Shown here: positions 1 through 11,400 of the stretch, piece by piece | Numbering within the stretch: the first letter of the stretch is position 1 | How the letters are laid out: every line of letters starts with the position of its first letter | NCBI GenBank assembly: GCA_012934845.2 | Contig: WNNJ02003568.1 | Location: forward strand, 26,855-90,854 | DNA from: Pomphorhynchus laevis | Lineage: Eukaryota; Acanthocephala; Palaeacanthocephala; Echinorhynchida; Pomphorhynchidae | DNA: 64,000 nt | Reading direction: 5' to 3' | The notes under the pieces: generated by a model | Database searches by the model: none | Told to the model about the DNA's origin: nothing | What the model saw: only the letters and a program-made list of their open reading frames with translations | Program-made: the position numbers and the translations under genes

Positions 1-1121
1 GCCTCGACACAGCTGATACAATCATCTAGCGAAATGGATCGTGCCCGACTACATGCAGTGTCGTGTCCAAAAGCTGGGGCTTGGCTTAGTGCTGTACCAA
101 ATGCGGCATCTGGAACGGAATTAACACCCCCACAGTTCTGTATTCTAGTCCGCAAGTGGCTTGGGATTCCTTTTCACGAAAAGGATTATAGATGCGGCCA
201 CTGCATGCGCATAGCTGATAAGAAAGGCATACACTCACTAACTTGTCAATACGGGGGTTACCAAAGACTGAGGCATAATGCTATTCGTGACGTGGTATTC
301 GCAGCCACACAATCAGCCCGGATGGATGTAGCTCTGGAAGTGCGAGGTATTATCCCGGACCTACGTCGGCAGACATCCTATTTTATGGGGACCCTGTCCA
401 TGCAATCGACTTTGCAGTCACCCACCCACAACAGACGGCATACCGTCGCTCAGCTGCTAACGCACAGCTCGCCGCCGCTACATCGTACGCGGCTAATGTT
501 AAAGACCGAAAGTACAAGAGCAGGGTCGAAGCAGCGGGGTATATATTCTCAGTCGCTGTAGTGGAGTCGTTTGGGAGATGGAATGAAGAGGGAAACAAGG
601 TCATCAAACGGGTTGCAAATAACATGAGCCGGACAAGCGGAGTCAGATACGCCGTGACAATCACGTATTTATACCAGCGCATCTCTATTGCAATAATGAG
701 AGGCAACGCCAAAGCAATGTTAGCGTCACTTGACCAGATTCCAATATTGACATTTGATGGTGGACACCAGGAAACATGTGAACCCGGGAAACGCCTCTTC
801 GAGCCAGACTCTTGTGCTTCGAGCCGAACTCTAGATGTGATGAGACAACCGGTTTGCAAAGACAACAACAAGAACCATGCCCCAATGAATGAGTATGACG
901 AAATAATCTCCGTGTCATGCAGGACTGAGATAGTGCACCAAATTCCCGATAGACTGCCAATAATCCAGTCAAGCCCAATTCCTAACATACAAATAATGCC
1001 CCAGCAACCTATCCAAACGATCATGACCATTGAACAGCCGCGTACGCCAACTGCGAAGATCGATATCTACAATGTTGAGTCTTTTCCTGAGCATGAACGA
1101 GATGAGTCAGTCAATAGTTAA
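1..1121 (+). mobile_element. C-terminal part of an REL-type retroelement (zinc knuckle + restriction-like endonuclease)
   Basis: The reading frame is open from the left edge, so the element continues outside the window. Translation gives the pattern RARL...AWLSAVPN, then a zinc-knuckle-like C-x2-C...H-x4-C (CGHCM...GIHSLTCQYGG), then RHNAIRDVV. The frame then changes near position 345-360, and the second frame reads DILFYGDPVHAIDFAVTHP, a PD-(D/E)XK-like core, followed by SVAVVESFGRW and RISIAIMRGNA near the end. This order is known from the C-termini of retroelements with a restriction-like endonuclease that nicks target DNA. One frameshift makes it non-functional as read. It is a different subfamily from the other REL copies here (no ARLDI signature). 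The exact clade (R2/NeSL/Utopia-like or other) is not resolved. Codons remain open in another frame for about 180 bases after the stop, so the true end may lie near 1300. Confidence 0.7.
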
Positions 1122-3129
1122 CGTTCAGACGATGATGAAGCTCGAAGGATAATCTTTATTGAAAAACTCCGTCAACACTACGATGAATATAGGAGGGCCA
1201 AAGAGTTACTCCAACACTCCCCAACCGCGTCGGCGATGACGTCGTATTGTAACAAACAATTAATATTTGGGACGCAATTGCGGGTAACCCCAATTTGTAA
1301 CTTGTAAATATTTTAACTTGTAATAAAAAAAATTTTTTGCTAATTTTTTTATCAATAAAAAAAAATTAGCAAAATTAGTAGAACAAATTTAAATGTCGTA
1401 ATTATGATAAAAAGTGAAATGATTCATACGACATTAGAAGGAAATAATCCTGACAAATCATTATTATTTTAAAAATTACACAAACGAAGAAATTAACATT
1501 ATTTCAAATATTAAAATATTTCGATAGCTCCTGATATCATCTTCAGAAAAATTACAAACATTTATTCAGGATAAACTCTAAAATTTTACTGAAGATGATA
1601 AATCAAATGATCCATCAAAATATAGTGTGATTTTTTTGGAATAAAACTATTTTAGTCGTTTCCATAAATTAAACTATACAGAAATCAATCGATATTTTCA
1701 ATTAAAATTAATAACTATAAATGCCTTGATTTAGAATCTGAAATAAATTTTGTAAAATATTTAGTCTAACTAATGCAATGTTGATAACAGGATAAAAGCG
1801 AGCTAATACGAACTAAAAAGAAGAAATCCCAATTAATAAAATTGCAATTTTTTACTTATCACCGATAATATCTTTTAATTATTTGCAACAATCTCAAATT
1901 TGCTCAGTGCGAAATACGAGAAGGTCATAATAAGAAAAGTGTACAAAAATATTTGAAGAAATCCTTAAAGGACAAAAATTACATTTCATGAATCTATTAT
2001 ATCGGTGATAGACAATGTATTACCTATTCTAACTTAAATGATACTATTCGGGAAGTAGAATATTAACAATAAAGTATTTTTATATTTGGATTTTACAACC
2101 TGCCGCTCAATCCATAAAATATATATGGGAACAAATCAAATCAAGTCACGATTTATGTAAATAAGCGTAATGTTATATTTTATATTTTTACTTATCTGAT
2201 TTTCTGAATCAATGAAGCAATTACGGCCATTCGAATCTAACGCATTCAAAAGCAAAGCGGAACAGAGTTAAAAGTTAGGAATAAACGATAAAATAGATGT
2301 AATGAAAAACAAGCATAATACACGAGAAAAGCAATTATTTGATATAAAAGCTTTTGTATAACAACGCCTTTTTCACAACGCCCTTTGTCACAACCCCTTT
2401 TTTACTTTGTAAAAGTACATTTAGCAATAAAAAGAATCATTTAAAATAAAAATATAAGTGAATCATTGAGCATTTATTACTCAGGAATGCTTTACAAAAT
2501 GTTGGAAATTGTAGTTTCATTTAGGCTGATGAAAAGTAACATTTTTAACTGAATGACATTGAATTATCTATCAAATGGATAGTGCTAACAACAGTCTTAC
2601 TCTACAAGTCTCAATTGTCTGCTTGTCTCACTCTGCAAGCTAAATGTAAAAGCTGAATTTTCTCCTAATATATTATAGTTTTCAATATAATAAATCACCT
2701 TATAACATGTCAGATTGGCTGCGGGCTTTGAATAAATTTGATTACTAAAGCTTCCACAAACATCTTAAGTTACTTTTGTTCCAAAAAACAGAAGTTCCCT
2801 TTTGATTAATGTATTTCCTTTTCAATTTAATAATGTTTGAAACTTAATAAAATTTATCTAATTTCAAATAAATTATTATTTTTTGAATATTTAATAATTA
2901 AAACTAAATGTTTAAAACTCCGGATGTGCATCATTTATAATTCAAACTTATCATGGTTTCTGATCAGAGCTAATACATTTCAACCAAAACTTTTCATTTC
3001 TAGTTTAGCAAAAATCCATTTGAGATAATTTTTAATTGTTCAAGCTAATTACATTAAACAGACAATGGCTTTTTATACTCGATAGGTATGTACCGAAATG
3101 ATTAATATATGCAATAAATATATACATAC
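1122..3129. other. AT-rich stretch without recognisable gene
   Basis: Very AT-rich sequence with short open frames only and no protein motif that I recognise on either strand. It holds the inverted repeat at 1335-1374 and several poly-A/T runs. A short open frame at 2837-3028 has low-complexity, AT-driven composition and no supporting feature. Confidence 0.5.
1335..1374. repeat. Perfect 16-bp inverted repeat with 8-base loop
   Basis: The arm at 1335-1350 (TTTTGCTAATTTTTTT) is the exact reverse complement of 1359-1374 and is separated from it by 8 bases. It would extrude as a hairpin or give a foldback transcript. It could be the end of an AT-rich MITE, but no matching partner end or target duplication was seen. 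Confidence 0.7.
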
Positions 3130-3305
3130 AACGATATTACAACGATATTACAACGATATTATAACGAGTACAACTATATTACAACAAGTACAACGAGTAC
3201 AACTCGTATTACTACGAGTACAACGATTACAACGATTACTTCAACGATTACATCGATTGCAACGATTTAACAGTGCGTAATATCCATCAACAACGATTAC
3301 AAGTG
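3130..3305 (+). repeat. Minisatellite of ACAACGATT-type units
   Basis: Short degenerate units (TACAACGA / ACGATTACA) repeat across about 175 bases. The array lies just upstream, in the sense direction, of an REL-family N-terminal segment at 3463. Similar arrays precede other element starts in this window (7437-7570 on the minus strand, 29865-29965 on the plus strand), so it probably belongs to an element 5' untranslated region. Confidence 0.75.
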
Positions 3306-3462
3306 CTTCAACAATTTCAAGTGCCAAATCTCATTCAACAACTTTAAGTGGACACCACATCGACAAATCCACGAAGGACATAACAAAGTTTACAAGGCAG
3401 ACTACGTAGATAAGCAGCAAAGTAAGTCCAGATTTGCGACAAAATAATCAGCCGCCGCTGGA

Positions 3463-4170
3463 TTGTCATACCCACATGTGATAAGTAACCCGCATCTTAC
3501 CGAGCCTTTGCCTCCTCAGTCTGACGCTACCCACTCCAATCAACCTGTCCCTATCGAGTGGGAATGTTCAATCTGCAAAATTTCTTGCAGGATCACCAAA
3601 TTTGGAAAATTCCGGGTTCACGGGCCCCAACATTCCAGGTGTGAAGGGTCTGGTCGTAAACTTTCTGCATTACAACATCAACAAACTGCTAATAACTCTG
3701 CTCTTCATGTCTTAAATTGATACCGAAGGGCGCTAGATACCATACAGCTAAGGCATTTACACGTCTCTTAAATGTTCAGGACATTTCGCCAATGTCCCGA
3801 ACCATTGGCAAAACTCGAAAGTTTCGCCAATGGTTCGGGACATGGAATAGATGACCTTCGCCCTAAACACTTGAAATACATGATGTCCTATAGCGCTGAT
3901 GACGCATTTCCGTCTATGATACTCGCTCTTTCTCGTGTAATCAATGGTTTTATCAATGGCAATCTTGTCGCGGAAGGAGTGTAGCTTTCCTTTTCGGCGT
4001 CCTTATGTGCACTTAATAAAAAAAGATGGCGAGATTCGCCCAATCGCAATCAGAGAATTCACCGAAAGATTGGCTCAGAGCGAGGAGCAATTGGTATTAA
4101 TGTGCACGAGGGTTTGCGAGCTTTGTGCTCACGAGGCACTTTTCCTTAATAATAATTTTTTGAGTCAGTA
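3463..4170 (+). mobile_element. N-terminal and early RT fragment of an REL-family retroelement
   Basis: The first open segment (3463-3720) carries a zinc-finger-like motif C-x2-C...HGPQHSRCEGSG, as found ahead of the reverse transcriptase in this family. The next (3772-3984) reads SFANGSGHGIDDLRPKHLKYM, matching the family's NGSAGG-DGLRPQHL region. The following frame (3944 on) holds LIKKDGEIRPIAI, RT motif 1/2 where the template and primer are held. At least two frame changes separate these pieces. The catalytic RT core is absent: coding similarity ends near 4110, and minus-strand REL sequence begins near 4290. The minisatellite at 3130-3305 is its likely 5' leader. Confidence 0.65.
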
Positions 4171-4289
4171 TTAAACTATCAAATGCCGTAAACCGACAGA
4201 AAAAGAAGGAAAGTAACCACCAAATACTGCTGTGAAAACAAATCAGATCAAGATGTTCGACTACATTGCAGTCGTTTCAATCGCGCTTG

Positions 4290-6150
4290 ATGGATCGATG
4301 TAGGTAGAATGTCCCGTGTGGAGCGGGGTGATCGGAGACAAGCTGATGCCGACCTCGCTATTTCAAAGCTGATATCGCTTTTTGCATTGAGAACCAGGTC
4401 GGAATACGTTTTTGTTGACTGATATGCAAGCTTCGATGCTATTGTCTGAATGAGTGCTCCTGCTTTGTTTCAGAATCCACCTGATGTTGAGAAAACCAGT
4501 GGCGTGAACGTAGCATGCTCGATTGTCGAGACTCTTTCACAGTACTTTGCTTTCTTGCGATTTTCGTTATATTCGAATGAAGATTCTGGCCGTCGCTCAG
4601 CGTTGGATTGAGCATGTATGAAAAAATACGTTAACGTCGAAAAACGTTCGCTCAAATCGCGAGCCGTGGAGACTAATACATACAATGTCGAGACGAGCGT
4701 TCTGATCGCGAGTAGTTGTGGAGCGTTCGATAATATGTTCTTTTGGGACACTGGTAAGTTGTAGTTCGGTGCTAACGCCAGGCGATACTTGGCTTAAGGA
4801 TTGTGCAAATAAATCTGGGATTGCTTTATGGCGGATAGAAGGCGTTCCTCCATGCTTGCATGACAGATAGTGAGAAATGTGAACTTGAGAATCGCATACG
4901 CATGTTCTTTGTTTTAGATTGGGGTCAGTTTGTCCGTATCGGGCATTTAAGGCATCATTGAATTCATTGGCTGACAGATGGAATTTTTCGTGTACTAAGG
5001 ATAGTGCACTTAACCACGAGGATGCACCATTGAAAAGGCGTGATCGATAATGTTTCATTGAGGCATTTTCTAAAAGAGGCGAGTTTGATATGCGTTCCCT
5101 AGACAAGAGTGCCCTGAATTGTTTAATTTCGTTGAGCGTTTTATTTTGTAATTCGCGTAGGCAGTTGCCTGTTTGTCCATATCTATAAGAGGATTGGATC
5201 ATGTTAGAGGATTTTAGTTCTATCAAAGCACTAAATGTGCGGTCGGCAATGCCAATTTTGCCTACATTTAGTGGTGAGCATAGTACGGACGTCCAAGCAC
5301 TGTCGAGTTTCTAAGATGCAAACTGCGGGAGAAGCTCCGAAGTTAAGATGTTCAAAAGATTAATCCACACTGAATCCAGACCTTAACACGTGCACATTAT
5401 GTGTTTCCATTTTGCTTAAACAGAATTGATTAAGCCAGCGAAGGCTACATGGGGAGTCTACATGTGCAACTGCTTTTAGGCGTTGAATAATTGTAATCCA
5501 TGAAAAGGATAGCTCACTAACAGTAGAGCTTTTGTAGTCTGAAGATCTGATTAGTGTGCCAAGTATTGTTATCCCAGCCGTGGATAATCTTATGTTTGTA
5601 ACAGGGAGGTCTTCGGGATTGAGCTGCTGATGAGAAAGAATTTGATATTTAAGCGGATTTACATAATAACCGTATTTTGGACCTACTGAACGCAGTATAT
5701 TCCAGACCTGTTTAAGTAGTTCCTACGAAATTGACGTCGTCAGCGGATAATTTCTGGAATTTTGCTAAGACCATTCGTTGAATATGTTCGATCAGTGGAA
5801 GGGAGGTCACTGCGAATTCAGTCATCGCAAAAGGATCTCCCTGCGTTAAGCCTTCTGATGAAAGTATTCTGCTATTCCCGACTGTAAACTGAGCAGGTTT
5901 CGCGTAAACGTTGCGTAGTGCATACGAAAGTTAATGGCAGGTGATCCCACGTTATGCAGTGCAACGGCTCTATTAATCTGGTTGAAGGTATTTGAGACAT
6001 TGACCGTCATAAGGCACATATGGTCACTTCGATGAAACTCGTTTCTAAGAGTAGTGACGGCTACCTCGATATCTCTTCTTTGGGAAGCTCCAAGTTGAAC
6101 GAACCATATTACATATATTTTTTCACAATAAAATTTTATTCGCAATAAAG
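4290..6150 (-). mobile_element. REL-family retroelement, RT core to C-terminus, degenerate
   Basis: Read on the minus strand from 6150 down. RT palm pieces come first (NVSNTFNQINRAVALHN, then SEGLTQGDPFAM near 5830-5790, the family's TQGDPLAM box), followed by a degraded stretch. Then comes a long frame at 5226-4597 with ASSWLSALSL, FNDALNARYG, a zinc knuckle (CVCDS...HYLSCKHGG), IRHKAIPDL, and the nuclease core ARLDIV...RTFFDVNVF. The tail continues in another frame with STIEHATFTPLVFSTSGG (4560-4470) and ends with SDISFEIARSASACLRSPRS near 4310. The element would reverse-transcribe its RNA at a site cut by its own endonuclease. Several frame changes make this copy dead. It is 5' truncated and abuts the tail of another copy. 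Confidence 0.75.
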
Positions 6151-6176
6151 AAAAAAACATTGGTACATTTCTGTCC

Positions 6177-6593
6177 TCATTCATGTTCTGCCCTCAGTCC
6201 GAAATCGACAGAGTGACATGTCTGTCCCTCATGACTTTTGGTGCTGGTCACGGTCTGAAACGCTCCATTCCCTGATCTCGGCGCGAGTAAACATGTGGAC
6301 GCGGCACGAGCTAACGATACGCTGATTCTTGCACGAAGGTCGTTAATAACATCGGCATAGTCACATCGATGCACCTGAGAAAATTTTCTTGCCAACGACT
6401 TTAGCAAATTTGTCGCGGACTGACCAACTCCATTAATAGCAGTAAGGACAAATGGAATAAAGCAGCTCTGTTCTATCTCATTAATTCTTTCGTCGTATTA
6501 TATATTTTTTAGTAATTATATAAGCCCGACGCGAAAAAATGACAAATGCCTTTTCGTCATTACTATGACTCATCAGTGCCAGTTCCCTCCAAC
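6177..6593 (-). mobile_element. Tail and 3' untranslated region of another REL-family copy
   Basis: The minus-strand frame from 6407 reads YADVINDLRARISVSLARAASTCLLAPRS, the same C-terminal box that ends the neighbouring copy at 4310. Upstream of it on the minus strand, 6506-6593 matches 6813-6900 closely (shared ATATAAGCCCGACGCGAAA and AATGACAAATGC). The two REL tails are therefore arranged head to tail on the minus strand. Confidence 0.55.
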
Positions 6594-6900
6594 TGCTGGA
6601 TGCAGAGGAGGACTAGCATCCGGCAATCAACGAATGAATCAAGTGCATGATGTACTAGAAAATCTTTAGTAACATCATCTAGAATGCTGAATTAGCACTA
6701 CAATAGCTTCACCAAATTGGATCATTAGCAAAAGCACTGGCAAATGCCAGCGCAAAGTATCTTAATATGGGCTTACTTCTATTCATCAAATGATGATACC
6801 ATTCCGCGTGAATTTTTAGTAATCATATAAGCCCGACGCGAAAGAATGACAAATGCTGTTTCGTCATCACTATGACTCACAACTGTAGGTTCCCGCAAAT
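6506..6900. repeat. Pair of about 85-bp direct repeats (6506-6593 and 6813-6900)
   Basis: Both copies share TTTTTAGTAAT-ATATAAGCCCGACGCG, AATGACAAATGC, TTTCGTCAT and CTATGACTCA. They look like two copies of an REL-family untranslated segment. The 220 bases between them carry no recognised coding. Confidence 0.65.
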
Positions 6901-6961
6901 GGACCGAAAGTTCACAAAGTCGAAACATTGATCCGTTATTATATTGTTTTATTGAATATAT
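6875..6961. repeat. Left copy of an 82-bp direct repeat (partner at 10489-10569)
   Basis: Aligned by eye with 10489-10569, about 70 of 82 bases agree, with identical ends (CACAACTGTAGGTT ... ATTGTTTTATTGAATAT). At the right copy the sequence runs directly into REL coding on the minus strand, so it is REL 3' untranslated sequence. The two copies flank the minisatellites and the LINE at 7.8-10.3 kb. Confidence 0.7.
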
Positions 6962-7074
6962 TATAATATTATATATTATATATCATATTAATATTATGTA
7001 TCGACATAATGGGTTAGTGCTGCCACACGTTTAGCAGAACACAGCTTACAAATAAAATCACACTTAAAGAAATT

Positions 7075-7385
7075 TCACGGAACACTTTGAGGAACCTTTA
7101 CAAATGAGCGCAACACATAACCCAACGAAGAGCATTCCATATCTAATGTAACGAAATCATTGGAGTACGAACAAAGTGAATCTGGAATATTGGAAACATT
7201 TGTAGAACAAGGTAGAGACTGAGGCGTAGATATAGCAGTGCTGACTAGTTTTACGTCAGGGCACTTATTTGAACATTGACTACCCAGTAAGCAGTCTCGA
7301 CAAATTCTACCCGCTCTTACACACTACAATTTTTACAACGCGCATGTGACCCATTGCAGGCACAACATCTCGTTGGAGTATTCAT
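7075..7385 (-). mobile_element. Cys-rich N-terminal segment of an REL-family retroelement
   Basis: On the minus strand from the ATG at 7385: MNTPTRCCACNGSHARCKNC, then after a one-base frame change RAGRICRDCLLGSQCSNKCPD. This dense C-x2-C / CxRAGRxCxxCLxGxxxxCxN pattern is one I associate with the N-terminus of RT-bearing elements in many invertebrates. The frame runs on to a stop at 7075-7077. The minisatellites at 7437-7806 lie just upstream on this strand, as the array at 3130-3305 does for the plus-strand copy. No RT follows, so it is a short remnant. Confidence 0.5.
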
Positions 7386-7436
7386 CTTTGTTAAATCAGC
7401 AAGGTCCAATCGTTAAAAGTAGAATGCGATTTCGTT

Positions 7437-7570
7437 TATCGTTGTCTTTATCGTTGACTTTTGTTCTTATCGTTGACTGTCGTTCTTATCGTTGATTGTC
7501 GTTCTTATCGTTAATTATCGTTCTTACATAGTTGATTGTCGTTCAGTTTTGCAATGTAAGTAGTTAGTAA
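7437..7570. repeat. Minisatellite, about 19-bp units (TTATCGTTGATTGTCGTTC)
   Basis: About five to six degenerate copies of a unit with core TTCTTATCGTTGATTGTCG. It lies upstream, on the minus strand, of the Cys-rich REL N-terminus and is a probable element leader sequence. Confidence 0.75.
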
Positions 7571-7616
7571 TTGTATGTTAATCGTTGTGTTGTCGTAGAA
7601 GAGACGCGCGAGAGGA

Positions 7617-7806
7617 GGGAGCGCGTCTGAAAATCGTCGAGCGTCTGAAAGTCCTTGAGCGTCTGAAAGTCGTTGAGCGACTGAAAGTCGTTGAGCGACT
7701 GAAAGTCGTTGAGCGTATGAAAGTCGTTGAGCGACTGAAAGTCGTTGATTGCCTGAAAGTTGTTGAGCGTCTGAAAGTCGTTGAGCGTCTGAAAGTCATT
7801 GAGTGC
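7617..7806. repeat. 18-bp minisatellite, about 10 copies
   Basis: Tandem units of GAGCGTCTGAAAGTCGTT with single-base variants. Because 18 is a multiple of three, it gives open frames on both strands (ERLKVV repeats on plus, Thr/Phe/Arg/Ser-rich on minus). These are by-products of the period, not evidence of a protein. Confidence 0.9.
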
Positions 7807-7829
7807 ATGCGATATTATCAGTGAGTTGT

Positions 7830-10260
7830 CTGAACTTCTTGTAGATGCTTTATATCATATATTTATCGTTATTGCTGGTGACTTTAACGCCAATCCTAGT
7901 CGCTCCGCTTAGAAACTTGATTTATTGAAAAAGTTCTTTGTCTCACGATTTAACCCTTCTTGCTCCTATTGAAGGCTGGACATATGAATTTGGGCAATCT
8001 AGAAGTTGTCTTGATTTAATCTTTGCTAATTTTGGGATACATAGCGTGTGTCTAGATTTTGATTCTACTTAGGCGCTATGTCGCAAACATAAACCAGTGA
8101 TATGGATTCTAGAGGTCTTTGTGACATGCTGTAGTACTTACCAATCTGTTCAAGCCGTCAGTAGGAAAATCTTATTTGAAGCTCTTGACCTTAATAATTT
8201 GGAGGATTCTAAGCGTCTTTTGAGTAAGGGACACATTTCTCACATTTACTCTTTACTTTGCAACACACTTCTTTCTTCATGTGAGATTAAAAATCTCGTT
8301 TCTCGTAGTTCGTTTAGAATGCCGAGTAATTTGAGATGATTGCAGAAACTTCTACTTTCTTTCTACAAGTCGAATGAATTTGCACTCTCCAACTCAGATT
8401 TCGGATACTTACGTAGGCTTTATTTGAATGGTGTGAAAACAGTTTAAGTTGGAGAACTTATTAGCAAAAGAGCGAAGACTGCTTTCCAGAGCAGAGAATG
8501 CTCCGTGTCTTTTACAACTCTAGATCATGTAAGCTTGCTTCTCGGATTCCTTTGGAACAGTGGCATTAACATTTTGTGAATATTCTAGCCTTAACTAATA
8601 TTTCGTCTTTTAATTCTAAGGATTGTGTTCTTTATTGCCATCTAATTGACCAAAATCATCTTAATCTTAGTTTCGACATAGACGAAATAGAGTTTTGTCT
8701 ATTCAAGATGTCCTCCTGTAAAGCAGCGGGAATAGACCAATTGTGTGTGGAACACGAGACAGATCTTCTGCTTAGTTTCGGACTATTGGCTATTTTTCTT
8801 CAATGCTATTCTTAGAGGTCACCCTATCCCACTTGGATGGCGTGATGGCATAATCAAGGTAATCTTCAAGGGCTCAGGGGAACCTTCGTATAAAGACTAG
8901 TACAGAGGGATAGCGCTACTTAATCATACACATAAAGTTTTATCGAATTTAAGGGCGCTGCGTTTGCTACGGTTTCGCAGTGATTTGTTACCATCTGAAC
9001 AACATGGGTTCCGTAGAGGTTATTCGACACTGAGTGCTCTTCAAATTCTAAGGTCAAAGGTTCTGGATACTATACGTCAGCGCTCCTTCTTGTATGCAGT
9101 GTTTATCGATTTTGCTAAGGCCTTCGATTCTATAGATAGAGCGTTGCTTTTGTCAAAGCTTCATAAAGGAGTGAACGTTCATGATGATTTTCTATTACTT
9201 CTCGAAAGAATCTTAGCGCCTAGTTAACGAATTTTTGACGGCTTGAATTACTCCAAAGTATTTACCATCAGTCATGGAGTACAACAGGGAGATCCGCTTA
9301 GCCCGTTATTATTCTCTGTTTTTATGCTAGACCTTCCAAATTTTATTCGTTCATTAGTATCAGATATTACAACTATATTGTATGCGGATGATTTAGCCTT
9401 GATAACATTTAATAAGGATTACGCTCAATTGGATATTTCATCTCTGTTAAATTATTGCGAAACTAATGGACTCATTATTAATACAGAAAAATCCAAAATT
9501 ATTAAATTCAGAAAAGGTGGACCTTGTCGTCGTGATGACGTGCTGTATATCAGGAACAATATTTTAGAGTTCGTGTCAACATATAAGTATCTTGGATTTT
9601 TGCTTAGCTCGCGATGGTCATTCAAAGCGCATCTATTGAAATAGTCCGCAAAAGTATTGAAATCTACAAATGCTGCTTCTAAACTTGAATTACTTTCGTT
9701 TGAGAGTGCGCTTAGTTACTTTGACATAATGCTGCTACATATTTTGAGTTATGGAATTAAATGTTTCTGGACCGATTTGTTACAGACGGATTTTCAGATA
9801 ATTGGCAAATGTTTCTGGCGATTCCTAAAGCGAGTGGTAGGAGTCTCGCCCAAAGTTTCCTCTACGGCGGTGGTCGTACTTAGTAGATCAACACCCTTGT
9901 CAGTAAAAATATTAAATGACTTACATCTTGACTCTACAGATGCTTATTTAGAAAGCCGATATCTCTTTGATTCCAAAGTCAGTAGATTAGATCCTGATAT
10001 ATTCTGTTCCTCTGTTTACACACAGTCCACTTGGAGGAACCCAAACTATCACAAACGTCCGCTTATCTTGCGTCTATCATTAGATGGTTATCATTCAAAA
10101 TTTTGCATTATTCGGCTTCCTTTCTACTCCCGCACCTCCAGCTGTTATTGTCGGTTTTGCTCATTATCTTGCTCTTCTCTGCTACATGGTTTTAAGTGTC
10201 CATACTTATCCTCTTTGCCATTAAAACTTATTGACAAGAGACAGTTATACTTGTGATTTA
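7830..10260 (+). mobile_element. APE-type LINE ORF2, degenerate (endonuclease + RT)
   Basis: Endonuclease remnants come first: VIAGDFNANPSRSA near 7870-7910 and the CLDLIF box near 8010. The RT is well readable. 8964-9227 has EQHGFRRGYSTLSALQ and FIDFAKAFDSIDRALL (motif A Asp). 9243-9644 has GVQQGDPLSPLLF, ILYADDLALI (catalytic YADD) and YKYLGFLLS. 9657-10256 is the thumb and C-terminal region, with SYGIKCFWTDLL and a Cys/His-rich tail. The protein would nick target DNA and prime reverse transcription there. At least five stops or frame changes separate the pieces, so it is dead. ORF1 is not seen; the sequence upstream is the 18-bp minisatellite. The clade within the Jockey/CR1/I assemblage is not fixed. 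Confidence 0.8.
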
Positions 10261-10488
10261 GCTTATGCATTTAATTGTACTAACATTACAGTTTTTATAT
10301 GTCGTGCTGACTACCTCAGTTTATTTATTTTGTTTGATTATTTTGATTACTATGCTACTGTTTCTGTTTAAGTGCTTTTGTATGTTACACGAAGCCGAGA
10401 GGTGTTAACGGGAAAAATGAAATCGCTGCATTAATATTATATATTATATAATTTTTTAATAAACATTTTTTATTAAAACAAAATAATC

Positions 10489-11400
10489 ACAACTGTAGGT
10501 TCTCGCAAATGGGCCGATGGTTCACAAAATGGGCCTATAGATCCGTTATTATATTGTTTTATTGAATATCATTAGAATTCTTGGCTTCCGAAAGATTCGA
10601 ATTCCTGCGATTGTATATTTGTGTGTTGAGCTCTCCTACTCTGTAGTTGCTCACGTATAGGTATTCGTGTAGCGCGTATACACATCGAAACTGCTTGAGC
10701 CAGCGCAATGCTCACTCTAGACCTAATTATCGAGATAGAGGCCGAATAACTGGTTATGTGTCTTATTGTCTTTTGATGTGCGATCCATTTAAGAACCTTA
10801 TGCGCTTCGAAACCAATTCCTTTAAAAGTTGAAAAAGTAAGCGGAATGAATATCGAGCGTTCAATCTCTACAATGCGTTGGCCATATTTTGAAAATTTTC
10901 TGTTCGCGTGGTATGTAGGACTCACAGTCGGTGACTTTTCGATGTAGGAAGGTGCAAGTGCGTTAAATATACATATGTCCAAATTGGACCGCACTAATCC
11001 TCTACCGTAAATTCCTCGGCATAATGTTTCTGATCTTGCATTCACATCTCTCGTTGTGGTTTCTACTTCAAAATGGTAATTGTTCGGTACGGGCGTCAAA
11101 ACCGGTTCAAGCTCCACATCCTTACAAATGTCCCCTATTTCATCGGCAATGACATTCCGTATTATATCATGTTTAATTATAGTTGTTCCTCCCGTCCGAC
11201 ATGAGAAAGCATATGATGGATCAAGCAGTGTACCATACGCACAGCGCGCTTTACAATCTTTTAACGGTAAATTATATCTTACACCGTGGCGTCTATAAAT
11301 TGTTGTGTGTCAAGTATTGATTGAGATATATTGTTTGGTCTTGTCGTTAGCAACGAAGAAGCTCCCTTTTCTGATGCATATGCTATTAGACATTTCATCC
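10489..11400 (-). mobile_element. REL-family C-terminus with nuclease domain and 3' untranslated region
   Basis: The minus strand is open from about 11310 to 10572. It contains a zinc knuckle (CKARCAYG...YAFSCRTGG), IIKHDIIRNVI, a degenerate nuclease core (NARSETL...SNLDICIFN instead of ARLDI...FFDV), VEIERSIFIPLTFSTFKG and RSRVSIALAQAVSMCIRATR. Just upstream (11390-11310, other frame) sits EKGASSLLTTRP, equivalent to EKGASNWLTTKP in the copy at 41 kb. Loss of the ARLDI Asp means the nuclease is probably inactive. The 3' untranslated part (10569-10489) is shared with 6875-6961. The upstream end is cut by the PLE junction at about 11400. Confidence 0.7.

Noticed and set aside
3098-3280. 60-codon Leu/Gln/Arg-rich frame
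   Set aside because: Translation of the minisatellite at 3130-3305.
7578-7824. Open frames on both strands made of ERLKVV or Ser-Thr-Thr-Phe repeats
   Set aside because: Produced by the 18-bp tandem period; both strands are open at once and no independent coding feature exists.
6875-10569. Possible short LTRs around 6.9-10.6 kb
   Set aside because: The repeats lack typical LTR ends, lie in REL 3' untranslated sequence, and the enclosed coding is a LINE with an APE endonuclease.
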